Shown in pieces: positions 28,281 to 37,715 of a stretch of 64,000 nt of DNA. How positions within the stretch are numbered: position 1 is the first letter of the stretch; every line of letters begins with the position of its first letter. Under the pieces are notes generated by a model. It was not told the origin of the DNA. It made no database searches and saw nothing but the letters and a program-made list of their open reading frames with translations. A program made the position numbers and the translations under genes. The stretch is from the NCBI RefSeq assembly GCF_000607165.1, contig NZ_JFZG01000006.1, positions 372,001-436,000 on the forward strand. The letters are read 5' to 3'. This stretch comes from Ralstonia pickettii. Its GTDB lineage: Bacteria > Pseudomonadota > Gammaproteobacteria > Burkholderiales > Burkholderiaceae.

Positions 28281-29356
28281 GTGGTCGCAGCTTGGCTTGG
28301 TGCAGTGACTGCGGCGCTCGCCAAGCTCCCCATCGAGACACTCCACGTACCGCCCGGCTTCCGTGTCGAGGTGCTGACCGACGCGATGCCGGCCGCACGT
28401 GAAATGGCGCTTTCTCCGGCCAGCATTCTTTATGTTGGGAGCCGCGCCGGCAAAGTCTACGCGATGCCATTGCAGACCCCGAATGCGCCGATCCATGTGG
28501 TGGCGTCCGGGCTGCAACTCCCTGTCGGCGTGGCATGGCGTGACGGCAACCTTATGTGTCTGCGGTTTCGCGTGTGGTGCGGCTCGATAGCATCGACAAG
28601 CGACTCAGCAATCCACCCGAGCCCGTGGTCATCAACGACAAGCTGCCGACGGAAACGCATCACGGTTGGAAATTCATTGCATTCGGGCCAGACGAAAAAC
28701 TGTATGTGCCTGTTGGAGCACCCTGCAATATCCGCCGCCCGGATGAAAACCGGTACGCCAACATCATGCGCATGAACGCCGACGGCAGCGGCCTGGAACT
28801 CGTCGCGCGTGGCATTCGCAACACGGTCGGCTTCGACTGGCACCCGACCACGCACGAATTGTGGTTCACCGACAACGGCCGTGATCTGATGGGCGACGAC
28901 ATGCCCGACGACGAGCTGAATCGCATCACCAAACCCAATCCGCACTTCGGCTACCCGTTCTGCCACGCGGGCAACATTCCGGACCCGGAATTCGGGGCCG
29001 GACACCCATGCAGCAACTACGTGCCCCCTGTCGCCAAGCTCGGGGCGCATGTGGCGGTATTGGGCATGCGGTTTTATTCAGGGATCAGCTTTCCGGCTGA
29101 GTACCGGAACAACATCTTCATTGCCGAGCATGGCTCCTGGAACCGATCGTCGAAAGTGGGCTACCGCGTCATGCGCGTCGCACTGGACGCTGCCGGCAAT
29201 GTGACGAAGCAGGAACCGTTCGCGCACGGCTGGCTGCAGGGCGAACAGGCGTGGGGACGTCCAGCAGCGGATGTGCTCGTGGCACCCGACGGCAGCCTGC
29301 TGGTGTCCGACGACTTGGCCGGCGCTGTGTATCGCATCCGCTACACCGGGAAATGA
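28281..29356 (+). pseudogene. PQQ-dependent sugar dehydrogenase-like gene with a frameshift
   Basis: A secreted soluble-glucose/sorbosone dehydrogenase-type beta-propeller. The first part (from GTG 28281) reads through a hydrophobic N-terminus, [20 protein letters not shown], to PVGVAWRDGN. At 28551-28553 one base is missing: the expected N-L-Y-V-S is encoded as AAC-CT-TAT-GTG-TCT. The rest continues in another frame to 29356 with RVVRLDSID, THHGWKFIAFGPDEKLYV, RGIRNTVGFDWHP, and FIAEHGSWNRSSKVGYRVMR, all well conserved. Both halves are otherwise free of stops, so the change is recent or a sequence error. If real, the product is truncated after about 90 residues. Divergent from rpsP. Confidence 0.82.
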
Positions 29357-29549
29357 CCTCGGCGCCGCCCCTTGCCATGGCAAAGCGTGCACGAAACATC
29401 TCGTTACACGGGTAACGTTCGGACAGTGGATGCCTGCTGAGTGAAGCCTTACATTGACAAGCATGAACACGCGCTGCCGATCTCTGTTGCACATACCAGA
29501 AGCACGCGGCGCGTGGCGCTTTCGAATCCTTGCCCGACAGGAGATAGCC

Positions 29550-29939
29550 ATGCCGATTCGCGCATTGCTTCGCCCCTTGGCGGCAGGCGTTCTGATCGTC
29601 GCCTCTGCGGGCGCTGTGGCTGCCAACGCATCGGCGCGTCAAGCCGCCGTCGCCTTTGCAAAATCCGCCCTGCCCGTCTGGACGCAAACGGCACAGACGA
29701 TGCCGCAGGAGCGTCCGTTGGTGGCGCAATTCTTTGCCGACACGCGTAGCGAGCAGGCGGCCCGCATCCGCGCACAAATGGAGCGCATGGAAGCGCGTGC
29801 CCGTGCCGATGATCGCCTCAATGGCCGGGTTCAACCTCGGGATGGCGGCGGCCGCGGCGACTGGCAGCAGCAGGAACGCATGCGCCAGGAACGCGGCAAC
29901 GGCGACCAAGGCAACTGGCGCGGCTCGCGCCGGGGCTAA
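29550..29939 (+). CDS. Exported hypothetical protein with Arg/Gln/Gly-rich tail
   Basis: A 129-residue protein starting MPIRALLRPLAAGVLIVASA at ATG 29550, behind a good ACAGGAGA ribosome site. Residues 1-25 form a signal peptide ending near AVAAN. The middle is Ala-rich and helical, then a basic RAQMERMEARARADDR stretch and a disordered tail rich in Gly, Arg and Gln (GGGRGDWQQQERMRQERGNG). No family recognised; the shape suggests a small periplasmic or nucleic-acid-like polycation. Confidence 0.6.
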   Translation: MPIRALLRPLAAGVLIVASAGAVAANASARQAAVAFAKSALPVWTQTAQTMPQERPLVAQFFADTRSEQAARIRAQMERMEARARADDRLNGRVQPRDGGGRGDWQQQERMRQERGNGDQGNWRGSRRG

Positions 29940-30068
29940 GGCCCACGCGCCGCCGCATTTCACATCCCGGAACTTGCCGGGGCACGCCTGAGTCGTACCA
30001 GAATGCTACGTGCACACGTTTGGCATGCACGCAGCATCACACCAATCACAACGACAACAGGTGCTCCA

Positions 30069-30251
30069 ATGTCATCCCCTCTCCACCGCCATGTGCGGCT
30101 TATCCTCGGCCTGATCTGGACCACGGCCTTTATGCTGATGCTCGCTCACCTGCTCTACGGTGAAGTCGGTTCGCGCCATCAAGCACCTCGGCTACAGCAA
30201 GACGCGACGGTTTCGATGAGCGTGCCATCGCTGCGTCCGGTTCCGATTTAG
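30069..30251 (+). CDS. Small single-helix hypothetical protein
   Basis: A possible 60-residue protein (MSSPLHRHVRLILGLIWTTA...) with one membrane helix at about 10-30 and a polar tail. The ribosome site is weak. Only the plausible membrane helix and codon use support it; I would not be surprised if it is not expressed. Confidence 0.35.
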   Translation: MSSPLHRHVRLILGLIWTTAFMLMLAHLLYGEVGSRHQAPRLQQDATVSMSVPSLRPVPI

Positions 30252-30439
30252 TGATCCTGCCTCTCCTGCCGCAAGCGCTCCGCAGCGTTGCGCGCATCCG
30301 GCCGAACCGACGGCCTCTTCTTCCAGTTGCTGATGCGTCTTTAGGACGCGCTCCCGGCGCCGCCATTTTGGCTGCGCCGCGGTTGATGTTGGGCGTAGAA
30401 TGCGCGGCGCTGTCTCTTGCCGTGTGTCCACCGCCCGCT

Positions 30440-30895
30440 ATGCCTACGACCGCTCTCCAGAAAAAATCCAAGCTGTTGACCGTGCTGCTCGCCTTCCTGT
30501 TCGGTAGCGTGGGCGCGCATCGCTTCTACCTCAAGGGCGGACGCGACTTCTGGGCGTGGTCGCAAGTGCTTGCCATGATGCTCGGTGCGGTTGGCGTGGC
30601 GCTGCTATGGTCGACGCAGCGCGCGAGCATCCCGGGCTGGGTCTGCGCAATAATCGGTGGATCTTCAGTGCTGGCGGGCTATCTGTCTGCGCTGGTCTAC
30701 GGCCTGCGCCCCGACGAAAAATGGGATGCGCAATTCAATGCCGACGGGACGCCCACGCATTCGGGCTGGCCTGTCGTATTGCTCAGCGTCCTCACGCTGA
30801 TGATCGGCACGGGCCTGCTGATGGCCGGTCTCGCCATTACTTTCCAGACGTATTTCGAAACGCAGGTGCAGGCAGCGAAAGAACTGTCGCAGTAG
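30440..30895 (+). CDS. TM2-domain membrane protein
   Basis: The ATG at 30440 gives 151 residues: a basic N-terminus (MPTTALQKKSKLLTVLLAFL), then the TM2-domain signature FGSVGAHRFYLKGGRDFWAW, and four hydrophobic helices in all. TM2 proteins are small membrane proteins of unknown role. TAGAAT at 30396-30401 may be the -10. The stop codon directly abuts the stop codon of the convergent radical SAM gene. The longer upstream frame is not supported. Confidence 0.75.
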   Translation: MPTTALQKKSKLLTVLLAFLFGSVGAHRFYLKGGRDFWAWSQVLAMMLGAVGVALLWSTQRASIPGWVCAIIGGSSVLAGYLSALVYGLRPDEKWDAQFNADGTPTHSGWPVVLLSVLTLMIGTGLLMAGLAITFQTYFETQVQAAKELSQ

Positions 30896-32020
30896 TCAAA
30901 ACAAGCTGCCCTGGCGCTCATCGACCGGTTTTCGCGGCTTGGCAGCGCGCGCCGGAGGTTTGAACTGCGAGGTATCAAGCACCAGTTCGTTGTAGCGGTG
31001 GTAACTGAAGCCGAGCCTGTCGGCGGTCTTGTAGAAACGCTGCCGCAATAAGTCCGCCCAGATGCCGGTGCCGCGCATGCGCGTGGCGAAATCCGCCTTG
31101 TAATCCTGCCCGCCGTGCAGATCGCGGATGCGGTTCATCACGCGTTGCGCCCGGTCCGGAAAATGCGCCATCAGCCAATCCTGGAACACCGCGTTCAGCT
31201 CATTCGGCAAGCGCAGCACGATGTAGCTCGCGTACGTGGCGCCCGCCTCGTGCACAGCCTCCAAAATCTGCTCCATGTGGTCGTCCGTGATGAAGGGAAT
31301 CATCGGCGCGACGCTGACTCCCACCGGAATACCCGCCTCGGCCAGCGTACGAATCGTGCGCAGGCGGCGCGACGGCGTGGCGGCGCGAGGCTCCAGCTTG
31401 CGCGCCAGATCGGCGTCAAGCGTGGTGATCGTAACGGCGGCTACGACGAGGTTCTTAGCCGCCATCGGGGCAAGCAGATCGATGTCGCGCTCAATCAATG
31501 TCGACTTGGTGATGAGCCCGACCGGGTGATCGCAATCGTGCAGCACCTGTAGCACGTCGCGCGTGATGCGCAACTCGCGCTCGATCGGCTGATACGCATC
31601 GGTGTTCACGCCCAGCGCAATCGCCTCGCAACGGTAGCCGGGCTTGGCCAGCGTCTCACGCAGCACCTCGGCGGCATTGGCTTTCGCGAACAGCTTGGTC
31701 TCAAAATCGAGCCCCGGCGACAACTCCAGATACGCATGCGTGGGCCGCGCAAAGCAATACACGCAACCGTGCTCACACCCGCGATACGGGTTCAGCGACA
31801 CCCCAAACGGAATATCCGGCGACTGGTTATGGCTCAGGATCGAGCGCGCGCGTTCGATGGAGACGGAGGTCTGGATGCGCGGCGGCGCGTCATCCGGATC
31901 GAGGTGCCCGACAAGCGGTTGCCAGCCGTCGTCGACGCGCGTGCGTTCGTCGCGTTCGAAGCGGCCTTGCAGATTGGAAGTGGCGCCGCGTCCCTTGCGG
32001 GGGACGTGGCGATCGGACAT
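30896..32020 (-). CDS. Radical SAM protein, PA0069 type
   Basis: A 374-residue radical SAM enzyme of the spore-photoproduct-lyase-like group known as the PA0069 family. The iron-sulfur cluster motif is CEHGCVYC (CxxxCxxC) within NPYRGCEHGCVYCFARPTH. Other conserved pieces are ALGVNTDAYQPIERELRITR, GLITKSTLIERDIDLL and VSVAPMIPFITDDHMEQIL. The ATG at 32018-32020 is preferred; a GTG three codons upstream also exists. The substrate of the family is unknown as far as I know. Convergent with the TM2 gene, with no intervening base. Confidence 0.87.
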   Translation of the reverse strand: MSDRHVPRKGRGATSNLQGRFERDERTRVDDGWQPLVGHLDPDDAPPRIQTSVSIERARSILSHNQSPDIPFGVSLNPYRGCEHGCVYCFARPTHAYLELSPGLDFETKLFAKANAAEVLRETLAKPGYRCEAIALGVNTDAYQPIERELRITRDVLQVLHDCDHPVGLITKSTLIERDIDLLAPMAAKNLVVAAVTITTLDADLARKLEPRAATPSRRLRTIRTLAEAGIPVGVSVAPMIPFITDDHMEQILEAVHEAGATYASYIVLRLPNELNAVFQDWLMAHFPDRAQRVMNRIRDLHGGQDYKADFATRMRGTGIWADLLRQRFYKTADRLGFSYHRYNELVLDTSQFKPPARAAKPRKPVDERQGSLF

Positions 32021-32102
32021 ATCGGACACAGCGGAACAGAATGGATGCGGGGGCTTGCTGATCCTATCGCATCCGCCCCCGCCCCGCTGCGGGTGACACC
32101 GG

Positions 32103-33722
32103 CTACGCCTCGGGATCGAGCTTCACTTCCCAGAGCGATTTGCCGTCTAGATCGTGAAGCGACACGTGCATCGTGCGCGTGGACGGATCAATCTTGGCGC
32201 GCCCGTAATACTGCTGCAGCGCCGCTGGCGACTGGTTCTGTGGGTTGTCCTTGGGAATGCTGATGTAACGCAGGTTCGGCCCAAAGGTTTGGTCGACTTC
32301 GTTCGGCCCGAACGTGCCCGCGTTGATCGGCCCGCCGACGAATTCCCAGAACGGCTTGAACTCCGTGAACTTCGCGCGCGATGGGTGGTAGTACGTGGCC
32401 TGTGCGTAGTGCACATCAGCCGTCACCCACACCACGTTCTGGATGTTCTCCTGCTTGATGAAGCGCAGTATCTCAGCCAGTTCCAGTTCGCGGCCCGACG
32501 GCGCGCCATCATCCGCATTGGCCCAGGCTTCGTAGGTGCCCTTGGGCACGTCCGGATTCAGATCGGGCACGACCAGCGAGATCGGCATGTCGCTGGCAAT
32601 CACCTTCCAAGTCGCCTTCGACTGCTTGAGCGATTGCTTGAGCCATGCCGCTTGCGCCGGGCCGAGGAAGGCCGAATCGGCATCCAGCCGGGTCTGGCGG
32701 TTCGGCGAGTTGCGCCCGCGGTAGCTACGCTCGTCCAGCATGAACACGTCGAGCAGCGGCCCGTATTGGAACGCGCGATAGATTTGCTCGGGGTCGATCG
32801 GGTTGAAGCGGAACGGGTTGTACTCGAACATCGCCTGCTTCGCGCGCGCCGCCAATAGCGACGCGCTACGCTCCTGGTAGCGCTTCTCTTCCGGGCCGAT
32901 CTGCTGGCCGGGATACCAGTTGTTGCGCACTTCGTGGTCGTCCCACTGCACGAGGAACGGCACTTCAGCCGAGAACGCCCGCTTGTTTTTGTCGAGCTGG
33001 TTGTAGGCGAAGGCACCCCGATAATCGTCGAGCGTTTGTGCAACGTGCGACTTGGCCTCGGTGACGAGGTTGGTCCACATCGAGCCGTCGGGCAGCTTCA
33101 CCTCGGCCTGGATCGGGCCATCGGCGTAGATCTGGTCGCCAGAGTGGATGAAGAAGTCGGGTGATTCGCGGCGCATCGCTTCGTACAGCCGATAGCCGCC
33201 AAAGCGCTCGTTGATGCCCCAGCCTTGGCCGGCTTCATCGCCAGAGAAGACGAAGCAGATCGGGCGATTGGCCGACACGGGTGCCGCGCGAAACCGGCCA
33301 GTGACGGGCTCGCTGAAGACTTTGTCGTGCACGAGATCCTGGAAGCGAACGCGGTAGAACAGGTCAGCGCCAGCGGGCAGGCCCGTCAGGTCAACGCGTG
33401 CGGTAAACCCGCCGCTTTCTAGGGCCGCTGGGCCAACGCGACGCGCGGCGTTCTTGAAGGCGGCGTCCGTCGAGTATTCGACGATCATGCGCGCAGGCCG
33501 ATCGGTGCGGCTCCAGACGATGGCACTGTCGGCGGTGATATCACCGCTCATCACACCGCTAGGCAGTTGGGGGCGCAGGCGCTCGGACGTCACAGCAGCG
33601 GGCGCGACGCCCTGTGCCAGCACGTCGCCAATACGCGAGCCGAGCAGCGCGGTGCCGCTGGCGGAAACGAGGCCCTTGATAAGCGTGCGGCGGGTCGGTT
33701 TGAAGATCGGCTGGTCGGACAT
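32103..33722 (-). CDS. phoD: Alkaline phosphatase D (PhoD-like), Tat-exported
   Basis: Calcium/iron-dependent phosphodiesterase-phosphomonoesterase of the PhoD family. The ATG at 33720-33722 (MSDQPIFKPTRRTLIKG) gives 539 residues. Residues 10-40 form a twin-arginine signal (TRRTLIKGLVSASGTALLG). The N-terminal domain includes LPSGVMSGDITADSAIVWSR. Metal-site motifs FVFSGDEAGQGWG, IHSGDQIYADGP, VQWDDHEVRNNW and VWVTADVHYAQA are present. It lies 64 nt after the Lrp-type regulator gene on the same strand. No Pho box was recognised. Confidence 0.9.
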   Translation of the reverse strand: MSDQPIFKPTRRTLIKGLVSASGTALLGSRIGDVLAQGVAPAAVTSERLRPQLPSGVMSGDITADSAIVWSRTDRPARMIVEYSTDAAFKNAARRVGPAALESGGFTARVDLTGLPAGADLFYRVRFQDLVHDKVFSEPVTGRFRAAPVSANRPICFVFSGDEAGQGWGINERFGGYRLYEAMRRESPDFFIHSGDQIYADGPIQAEVKLPDGSMWTNLVTEAKSHVAQTLDDYRGAFAYNQLDKNKRAFSAEVPFLVQWDDHEVRNNWYPGQQIGPEEKRYQERSASLLAARAKQAMFEYNPFRFNPIDPEQIYRAFQYGPLLDVFMLDERSYRGRNSPNRQTRLDADSAFLGPAQAAWLKQSLKQSKATWKVIASDMPISLVVPDLNPDVPKGTYEAWANADDGAPSGRELELAEILRFIKQENIQNVVWVTADVHYAQATYYHPSRAKFTEFKPFWEFVGGPINAGTFGPNEVDQTFGPNLRYISIPKDNPQNQSPAALQQYYGRAKIDPSTRTMHVSLHDLDGKSLWEVKLDPEA

Positions 33723-33786
33723 GCGGGCTCCGGTGTCGGTGATGAAGGTGCCGACCAGCCTAAGGCGTTTCCGTGACAACGCTACG

Positions 33787-34284
33787 TCACGCGGCCCCTT
33801 CCGTCACATCGATGGCGAGCGTCTCCTTGATCTCTTCCATCACGATGTAACTCTTGGACTGCACGGCGCCAGGCAACTGCAGCAGGATGTCGCCCAGCAA
33901 GCGGCGGTATTCGCTCATCTCGCGAATGCGCGCTTTGATGAGGTAATCGAAATCGCCCGACACTAGATGACACTCCAGCACCTCGGGAATGCGCAGCACC
34001 TCGCGCCGGAACTGCTCGAACATGTTGCCGGATTTGCTGCCCAGGCTGATCTCCACAAACACCAGCAGCGACGCGCCCAGCATGGCCGGGTTGAGCCGCG
34101 CGTAGTAGCCCAGGATGAAGCGTTCGCGCTCCAGCCGTTTGACACGCTCGATGCACGGCGTGATGGTCAGGCCGACCGCCTCGGACAGCTCCTTCATCGA
34201 CAGCCGTCCGTCCTTTTGCAGCAGGTCGAGGATGCGCCGATCGAGCTTATCGAGGGCCCGGACGGGCTTGCGCTGGGTTCGCAT
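33787..34284 (-). CDS. Lrp/AsnC-family regulator, divergent from dadA
   Basis: Feast/famine DNA-binding regulator of 165 residues starting MRTQRKPVRALDKLDRRILD at ATG 34282-34284. The helix-turn-helix lies at about 20-60 (LSMKELSEAVGLTITPCIER) and the ligand-binding RAM domain at about 70-155 (LECHLVSGDFDYLIKARI). Position, divergent from dadA across a 122-bp spacer with an inverted repeat, argues that it controls D-alanine/L-alanine catabolism, as Lrp and BkdR/DadR-type proteins do elsewhere. The extension to 34374 is unlikely. Confidence 0.9.
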   Translation of the reverse strand: MRTQRKPVRALDKLDRRILDLLQKDGRLSMKELSEAVGLTITPCIERVKRLERERFILGYYARLNPAMLGASLLVFVEISLGSKSGNMFEQFRREVLRIPEVLECHLVSGDFDYLIKARIREMSEYRRLLGDILLQLPGAVQSKSYIVMEEIKETLAIDVTEGAA

Positions 34285-34311
34285 GGTTGAAAACGCCTCA
34301 AAATCGAAATA

Positions 34312-34340
34312 GTTTCTGTTTCTGACAAATATACAGAAAC
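34312..34340. promoter_or_regulatory. Candidate Lrp-type operator between regulator and dadA
   Basis: GTTTCTG (34312-34318) and CAGAAAC (34334-34340) form a perfect inverted repeat; an extra TTTCTG copy (34319-34324) pairs with the same right arm at a 9-nt spacing. The centre is AT-rich. The form fits Lrp-family binding sites. Confidence 0.6.
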
Positions 34341-34406
34341 AATTGCTGGTCTTGTACGAATACGATAGCGACATCTATCGCAAATGCATCTCTGGGGAGT
34401 ATCACC

Positions 34407-35696
34407 ATGCGCGTGCTCGTTCTTGGCAGCGGCGTGATTGGCGTGACCAGCGCCTATTACCTGGCCCGCGCGGGCCATGAAGTCACCATCGTCGACCGGG
34501 AAGCCGGTCCGGCGCTGGAGACGAGCTTTGCCAATGCTGGCCAGATCTCGCCGGGCTACGCGTCGCCGTGGGCCGCCCCGGGCGTGCCGCTCAAAGCCAT
34601 CAAGTGGATGTTCCAGCAGCACGCGCCGCTCTCCATCCGCCCCGACGGCACGCTCTTCCAACTCAAGTGGATGTGGCAGATGCTGCGCAACTGCGACGCC
34701 GCCAGCTATGCGCAAAACAAGGAGCGCATGGTCCGCCTGGCCGAATACAGCCGAGACTGCATCCGCGACCTGCGCGCCGACACCGGCATCGCCTACGAAG
34801 GCCGCCAGCAAGGCACGCTGCAAATCTTCCGCACCCAGCAACAGCTCGACGGCGCCGCGAACGACATCGCCGTGCTCGAGCGTGCTGGTGTGCCCTACGA
34901 ACTGCTTTCACGCGAAGACCTCGTGCGCAGTGAACCAGGCCTGGCCTCGACCCGCCACAAGCTGGCCGGTGGCTTGCGCCTGCCCAATGACGAAACGGGC
35001 GATTGCCAACTCTTCACCACGCGCCTCGCCGCGATGGCGGAAGGGCTCGGCGTGCGCTTCCGTTTCAACAGTACGATCAACAGCCTCATCTTCAAGAACG
35101 ACGCCGTACGCGGCGCGCTGGTCGACGGCCAGCCGATCGACGCCGATCTCGTGGTCGTGGCACTGGGCAGCTACAGCACGCCGTTCCTGAAGAATCTGGT
35201 GAACGTGCCGGTCTACCCGCTCAAGGGTTTCTCGATCACCGTACCGATGACCGACGCGGCGAAGAGCCCTGCGTCCACCATCCTGGACGAGACCTACAAA
35301 GTGGCCGTGACGCGCTTTGAGGACCGCATCCGCGTGGGCGGCATGGCGCAGATCGTCGGCTATGACAAGCGCCCGGACCCGGGCAAGCGCAAGACGCTGG
35401 AGTTCGTGGTCAATGATCTGTTCCCGGGTGCCGGGGATGTGTCGCGCGCCTCGTTCTGGACCGGCCTGCGCCCGATGACGCCGGACGGCACGCCCATCGT
35501 CGGCCAGACGCCCGTGCGCGGCCTGTGGCTCAACACGGGCCACGGCACGTTGGGTTGGACCATGGCATGCGGCTCGGGCAAGCTGCTGTCGGATCTGGTG
35601 TCCGGCCGCTCGCCTGCCATCCGCTCGGATGACCTGTCGGTGTATCGCTACCTGGGCGGCACGCCGATGCCGGCAACCAAGCCTGCGCTGGCCTGA
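34407..35696 (+). CDS. dadA: D-amino acid dehydrogenase small subunit
   Basis: FAD-dependent membrane-associated enzyme that oxidises D-alanine and other D-amino acids to 2-oxo acids. The 429 residues begin with the Rossmann motif [19 protein letters not shown] and EVTIVDRE. Further family pieces are [48 protein letters not shown] and [27 protein letters not shown] ribosome site precedes the ATG at 34407. No dadX racemase follows; a terminator ends the transcript at 35745. Confidence 0.94.
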   Translation: MRVLVLGSGVIGVTSAYYLARAGHEVTIVDREAGPALETSFANAGQISPGYASPWAAPGVPLKAIKWMFQQHAPLSIRPDGTLFQLKWMWQMLRNCDAASYAQNKERMVRLAEYSRDCIRDLRADTGIAYEGRQQGTLQIFRTQQQLDGAANDIAVLERAGVPYELLSREDLVRSEPGLASTRHKLAGGLRLPNDETGDCQLFTTRLAAMAEGLGVRFRFNSTINSLIFKNDAVRGALVDGQPIDADLVVVALGSYSTPFLKNLVNVPVYPLKGFSITVPMTDAAKSPASTILDETYKVAVTRFEDRIRVGGMAQIVGYDKRPDPGKRKTLEFVVNDLFPGAGDVSRASFWTGLRPMTPDGTPIVGQTPVRGLWLNTGHGTLGWTMACGSGKLLSDLVSGRSPAIRSDDLSVYRYLGGTPMPATKPALA

Positions 35697-35716
35697 TCAC
35701 CTACGCTGCATGCAAT

Positions 35717-35745
35717 AAAAAGGGAGGCCGAAGCCTCCCTTTTTT
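35717..35745 (+). terminator. Bidirectional terminator between dadA and the acyl-CoA dehydrogenase gene
   Basis: GGGAGGC / GCCTCCC stem with a CGAA loop, flanked by AAAA on the left and TTTTTT on the right; it serves both convergent genes. Confidence 0.9.
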
Positions 35746-35761
35746 GTCCTACCGATGCCGC

Positions 35762-37546
35762 TTAGAACTGCACTTCCGGCATCGCACCGATCGTCTCGCC
35801 CCCCGTCAGCACGCTCTGCGCAATACCGGGTGCCTGCGTGAGCAACACGTCAGCGAACACGCGCGCGGTGGCGATCTTCGCGCCATAGAAGTTCGGGTCT
35901 TCGCTCTCGCGGTCGAGGGCCACCAGCAGCGCGCGCGCCATCTGCCAACCCGACAGCACGATCCCGCATAGGCGCAAGTAAGGCACACTGCCGGCGAACA
36001 CGGCGTTCGGCTGCGTCTTGGTCTGGGCCACCACAAAACGCACCACCGATTCCATTGCCTCGCGGCCAGCAGCCAGTCGCGTACGCATCGCCTCGCAATG
36101 CGCACCGCCCTTGGCCGCCAGCGCCGCTTCCACCTTGGCGATTTCCGCGCAAATACCGAGTGCCACCGCACCACCGTCACGCACCGTCTTGCGGCCGATC
36201 AGATCGTTGGCCTGGATGGCGGTGGTGCCTTCGTAGATCGGGAGAATGCGCGCATCGCGGTAATACTGCGCAGCGCCCGTCTCTTCGATGAAGCCCATGC
36301 CGCCATGCACCTGGACACCAAGGCTTGTCACGTCGATCGACATCTCGGTGCTCCAACCCTTCACGATCGGCACCAGGAATTCGTACAGCGCTGCGTTCTG
36401 CTTGCGTGCAGCATCATCGGCAGCGTGATGGCCCGCATCGCACGCTGCAGCGGCCACGTAGGCCAGCGCGCGAGCGCTTTCGGTCATGGCACGCATCGTC
36501 AGCAGCATGCGCTTGACGTCGGGGTGGTGAATGATGGGCACGGCCTTGGCAGCAGAGCCATCTACCGGGCGGCTCTGCACGCGCTCGCGCGCATAGGCGA
36601 CGGCCTTCTGATACGCGCGTTCCGACACGCCGATGCCTTGCATGCCCACCGCATAACGCGCCGCGTTCATCATGATGAACATGTATTCCAGGCCGCGATT
36701 TTCTTCGCCGACGAGCGTACCGATCGCCCCGCCGTTATCGCCAAATTGCAGCACGGCCGTCGGGCTCGCCTTAATGCCGAGTTTGTGTTCGATCGACACG
36801 CAATGCGCATCGTTGCGCGCGCCCAGCGAACCGTCTTCATTGACCATGAACTTCGGCACCACGAAAAGCGAAATCCCCTTCACGCCTTCGGGCGCGCCCG
36901 GCGTCCGCGCCAGCACAAGGTGGACGATGTTCTCGGCCATGTCGTGCTCGCCCCAGGTGATGAAGATCTTCGTGCCGAAAATCTTGAACGTGCCGTCGCC
37001 TACCGGCTCGGCGCGCGTGCGTACGAGTGCCAGATCGGACCCGGCCTGCGGCTCGGTCAGGTTCATCGTGCCTGTCCATTCGCCCGAGATAAGCTTGGGG
37101 ACGAAAAGCTGTTTCTGCTCTTCGGTGCCGGCCGTCAACAACGCCTCGATGGCACCATCCGTCAGCAGCGGGCACAGTGCGAACGACAAATTCGCCGCAT
37201 TCAGCATTTCGATACACGCCGTGGCGATCAGCTTGGGCAAGCCCTGGCCGCCGTATTCCAACGGGTGCTGCACGCCCTGCCAGCCGCCTTGACCGAACTG
37301 GGCGAAGGCCTCCTTGAAACCCGCGGTGGCCGTGACGACGCCGTCTTTCCAGCTACTCGGGTTGCGGTCGCCTTCCACATTGAGCGGCGCAACCACTTCA
37401 CCGGTGAAGCGCGCGCTTTCTTCCAGCACGGCCTGGGCCGTATCGGCGGTGGCGTCTTCAAAGCCGGGCAGCTTGGCGACGTTGTCCAGGCCGGCCAGCT
37501 CGTTCATCACGAACAGCATGTCCTTGACTGGGGCTTGATAGGTCAT
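35762..37546 (-). CDS. Acyl-CoA dehydrogenase, long form (DmdC-like)
   Basis: FAD enzyme that introduces the 2,3-double bond into acyl-CoA. At 594 residues it belongs to the longer family that includes 3-methylmercaptopropionyl-CoA dehydrogenase, with an extra N-terminal segment and a C-terminal extra domain. Visible pieces: MNLTEPQAGSDLALVRTRAE and FGTKIFITWGEHDM (FAD/substrate site), GSLGARNDAHCVSIEHKLGI, EMSIDVTSLGVQVHGGMGF and ILPIYEGTTAIQANDLIGRK. The ATG at 37544-37546 follows a GGAGAG ribosome site. The etfBA genes lie just upstream but are separated by a terminator. The substrate is not known. Confidence 0.88.
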   Translation of the reverse strand: MTYQAPVKDMLFVMNELAGLDNVAKLPGFEDATADTAQAVLEESARFTGEVVAPLNVEGDRNPSSWKDGVVTATAGFKEAFAQFGQGGWQGVQHPLEYGGQGLPKLIATACIEMLNAANLSFALCPLLTDGAIEALLTAGTEEQKQLFVPKLISGEWTGTMNLTEPQAGSDLALVRTRAEPVGDGTFKIFGTKIFITWGEHDMAENIVHLVLARTPGAPEGVKGISLFVVPKFMVNEDGSLGARNDAHCVSIEHKLGIKASPTAVLQFGDNGGAIGTLVGEENRGLEYMFIMMNAARYAVGMQGIGVSERAYQKAVAYARERVQSRPVDGSAAKAVPIIHHPDVKRMLLTMRAMTESARALAYVAAAACDAGHHAADDAARKQNAALYEFLVPIVKGWSTEMSIDVTSLGVQVHGGMGFIEETGAAQYYRDARILPIYEGTTAIQANDLIGRKTVRDGGAVALGICAEIAKVEAALAAKGGAHCEAMRTRLAAGREAMESVVRFVVAQTKTQPNAVFAGSVPYLRLCGIVLSGWQMARALLVALDRESEDPNFYGAKIATARVFADVLLTQAPGIAQSVLTGGETIGAMPEVQF

Positions 37547-37628
37547 GTCTCTCTCCAACTCTTGTTAAGCGCGATCAGGACAGTGCCTCATCGAGTGCGT
37601 GACGCACTCTCCTGATGGCGCTCGCGTA

Positions 37629-37664
37629 CAAAAAAAGCCGTTTCCAAACAGGTCGGAAACGGCT
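37629..37664 (-). terminator. Terminator of the etfB-etfA transcript
   Basis: On the minus strand AGCCGTTTCC, a 9-nt loop and GGAAACGGCT are followed by a seven-base T run. It lies about 52 nt after the etfA stop and ~80 nt upstream of the acyl-CoA dehydrogenase start. Confidence 0.9.
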
Positions 37665-37715
37665 CTGCGTCGGGCATTGCTGCGCGCTTCTCTTGATGCG
37701 CGCAGCGCGGTGCAA

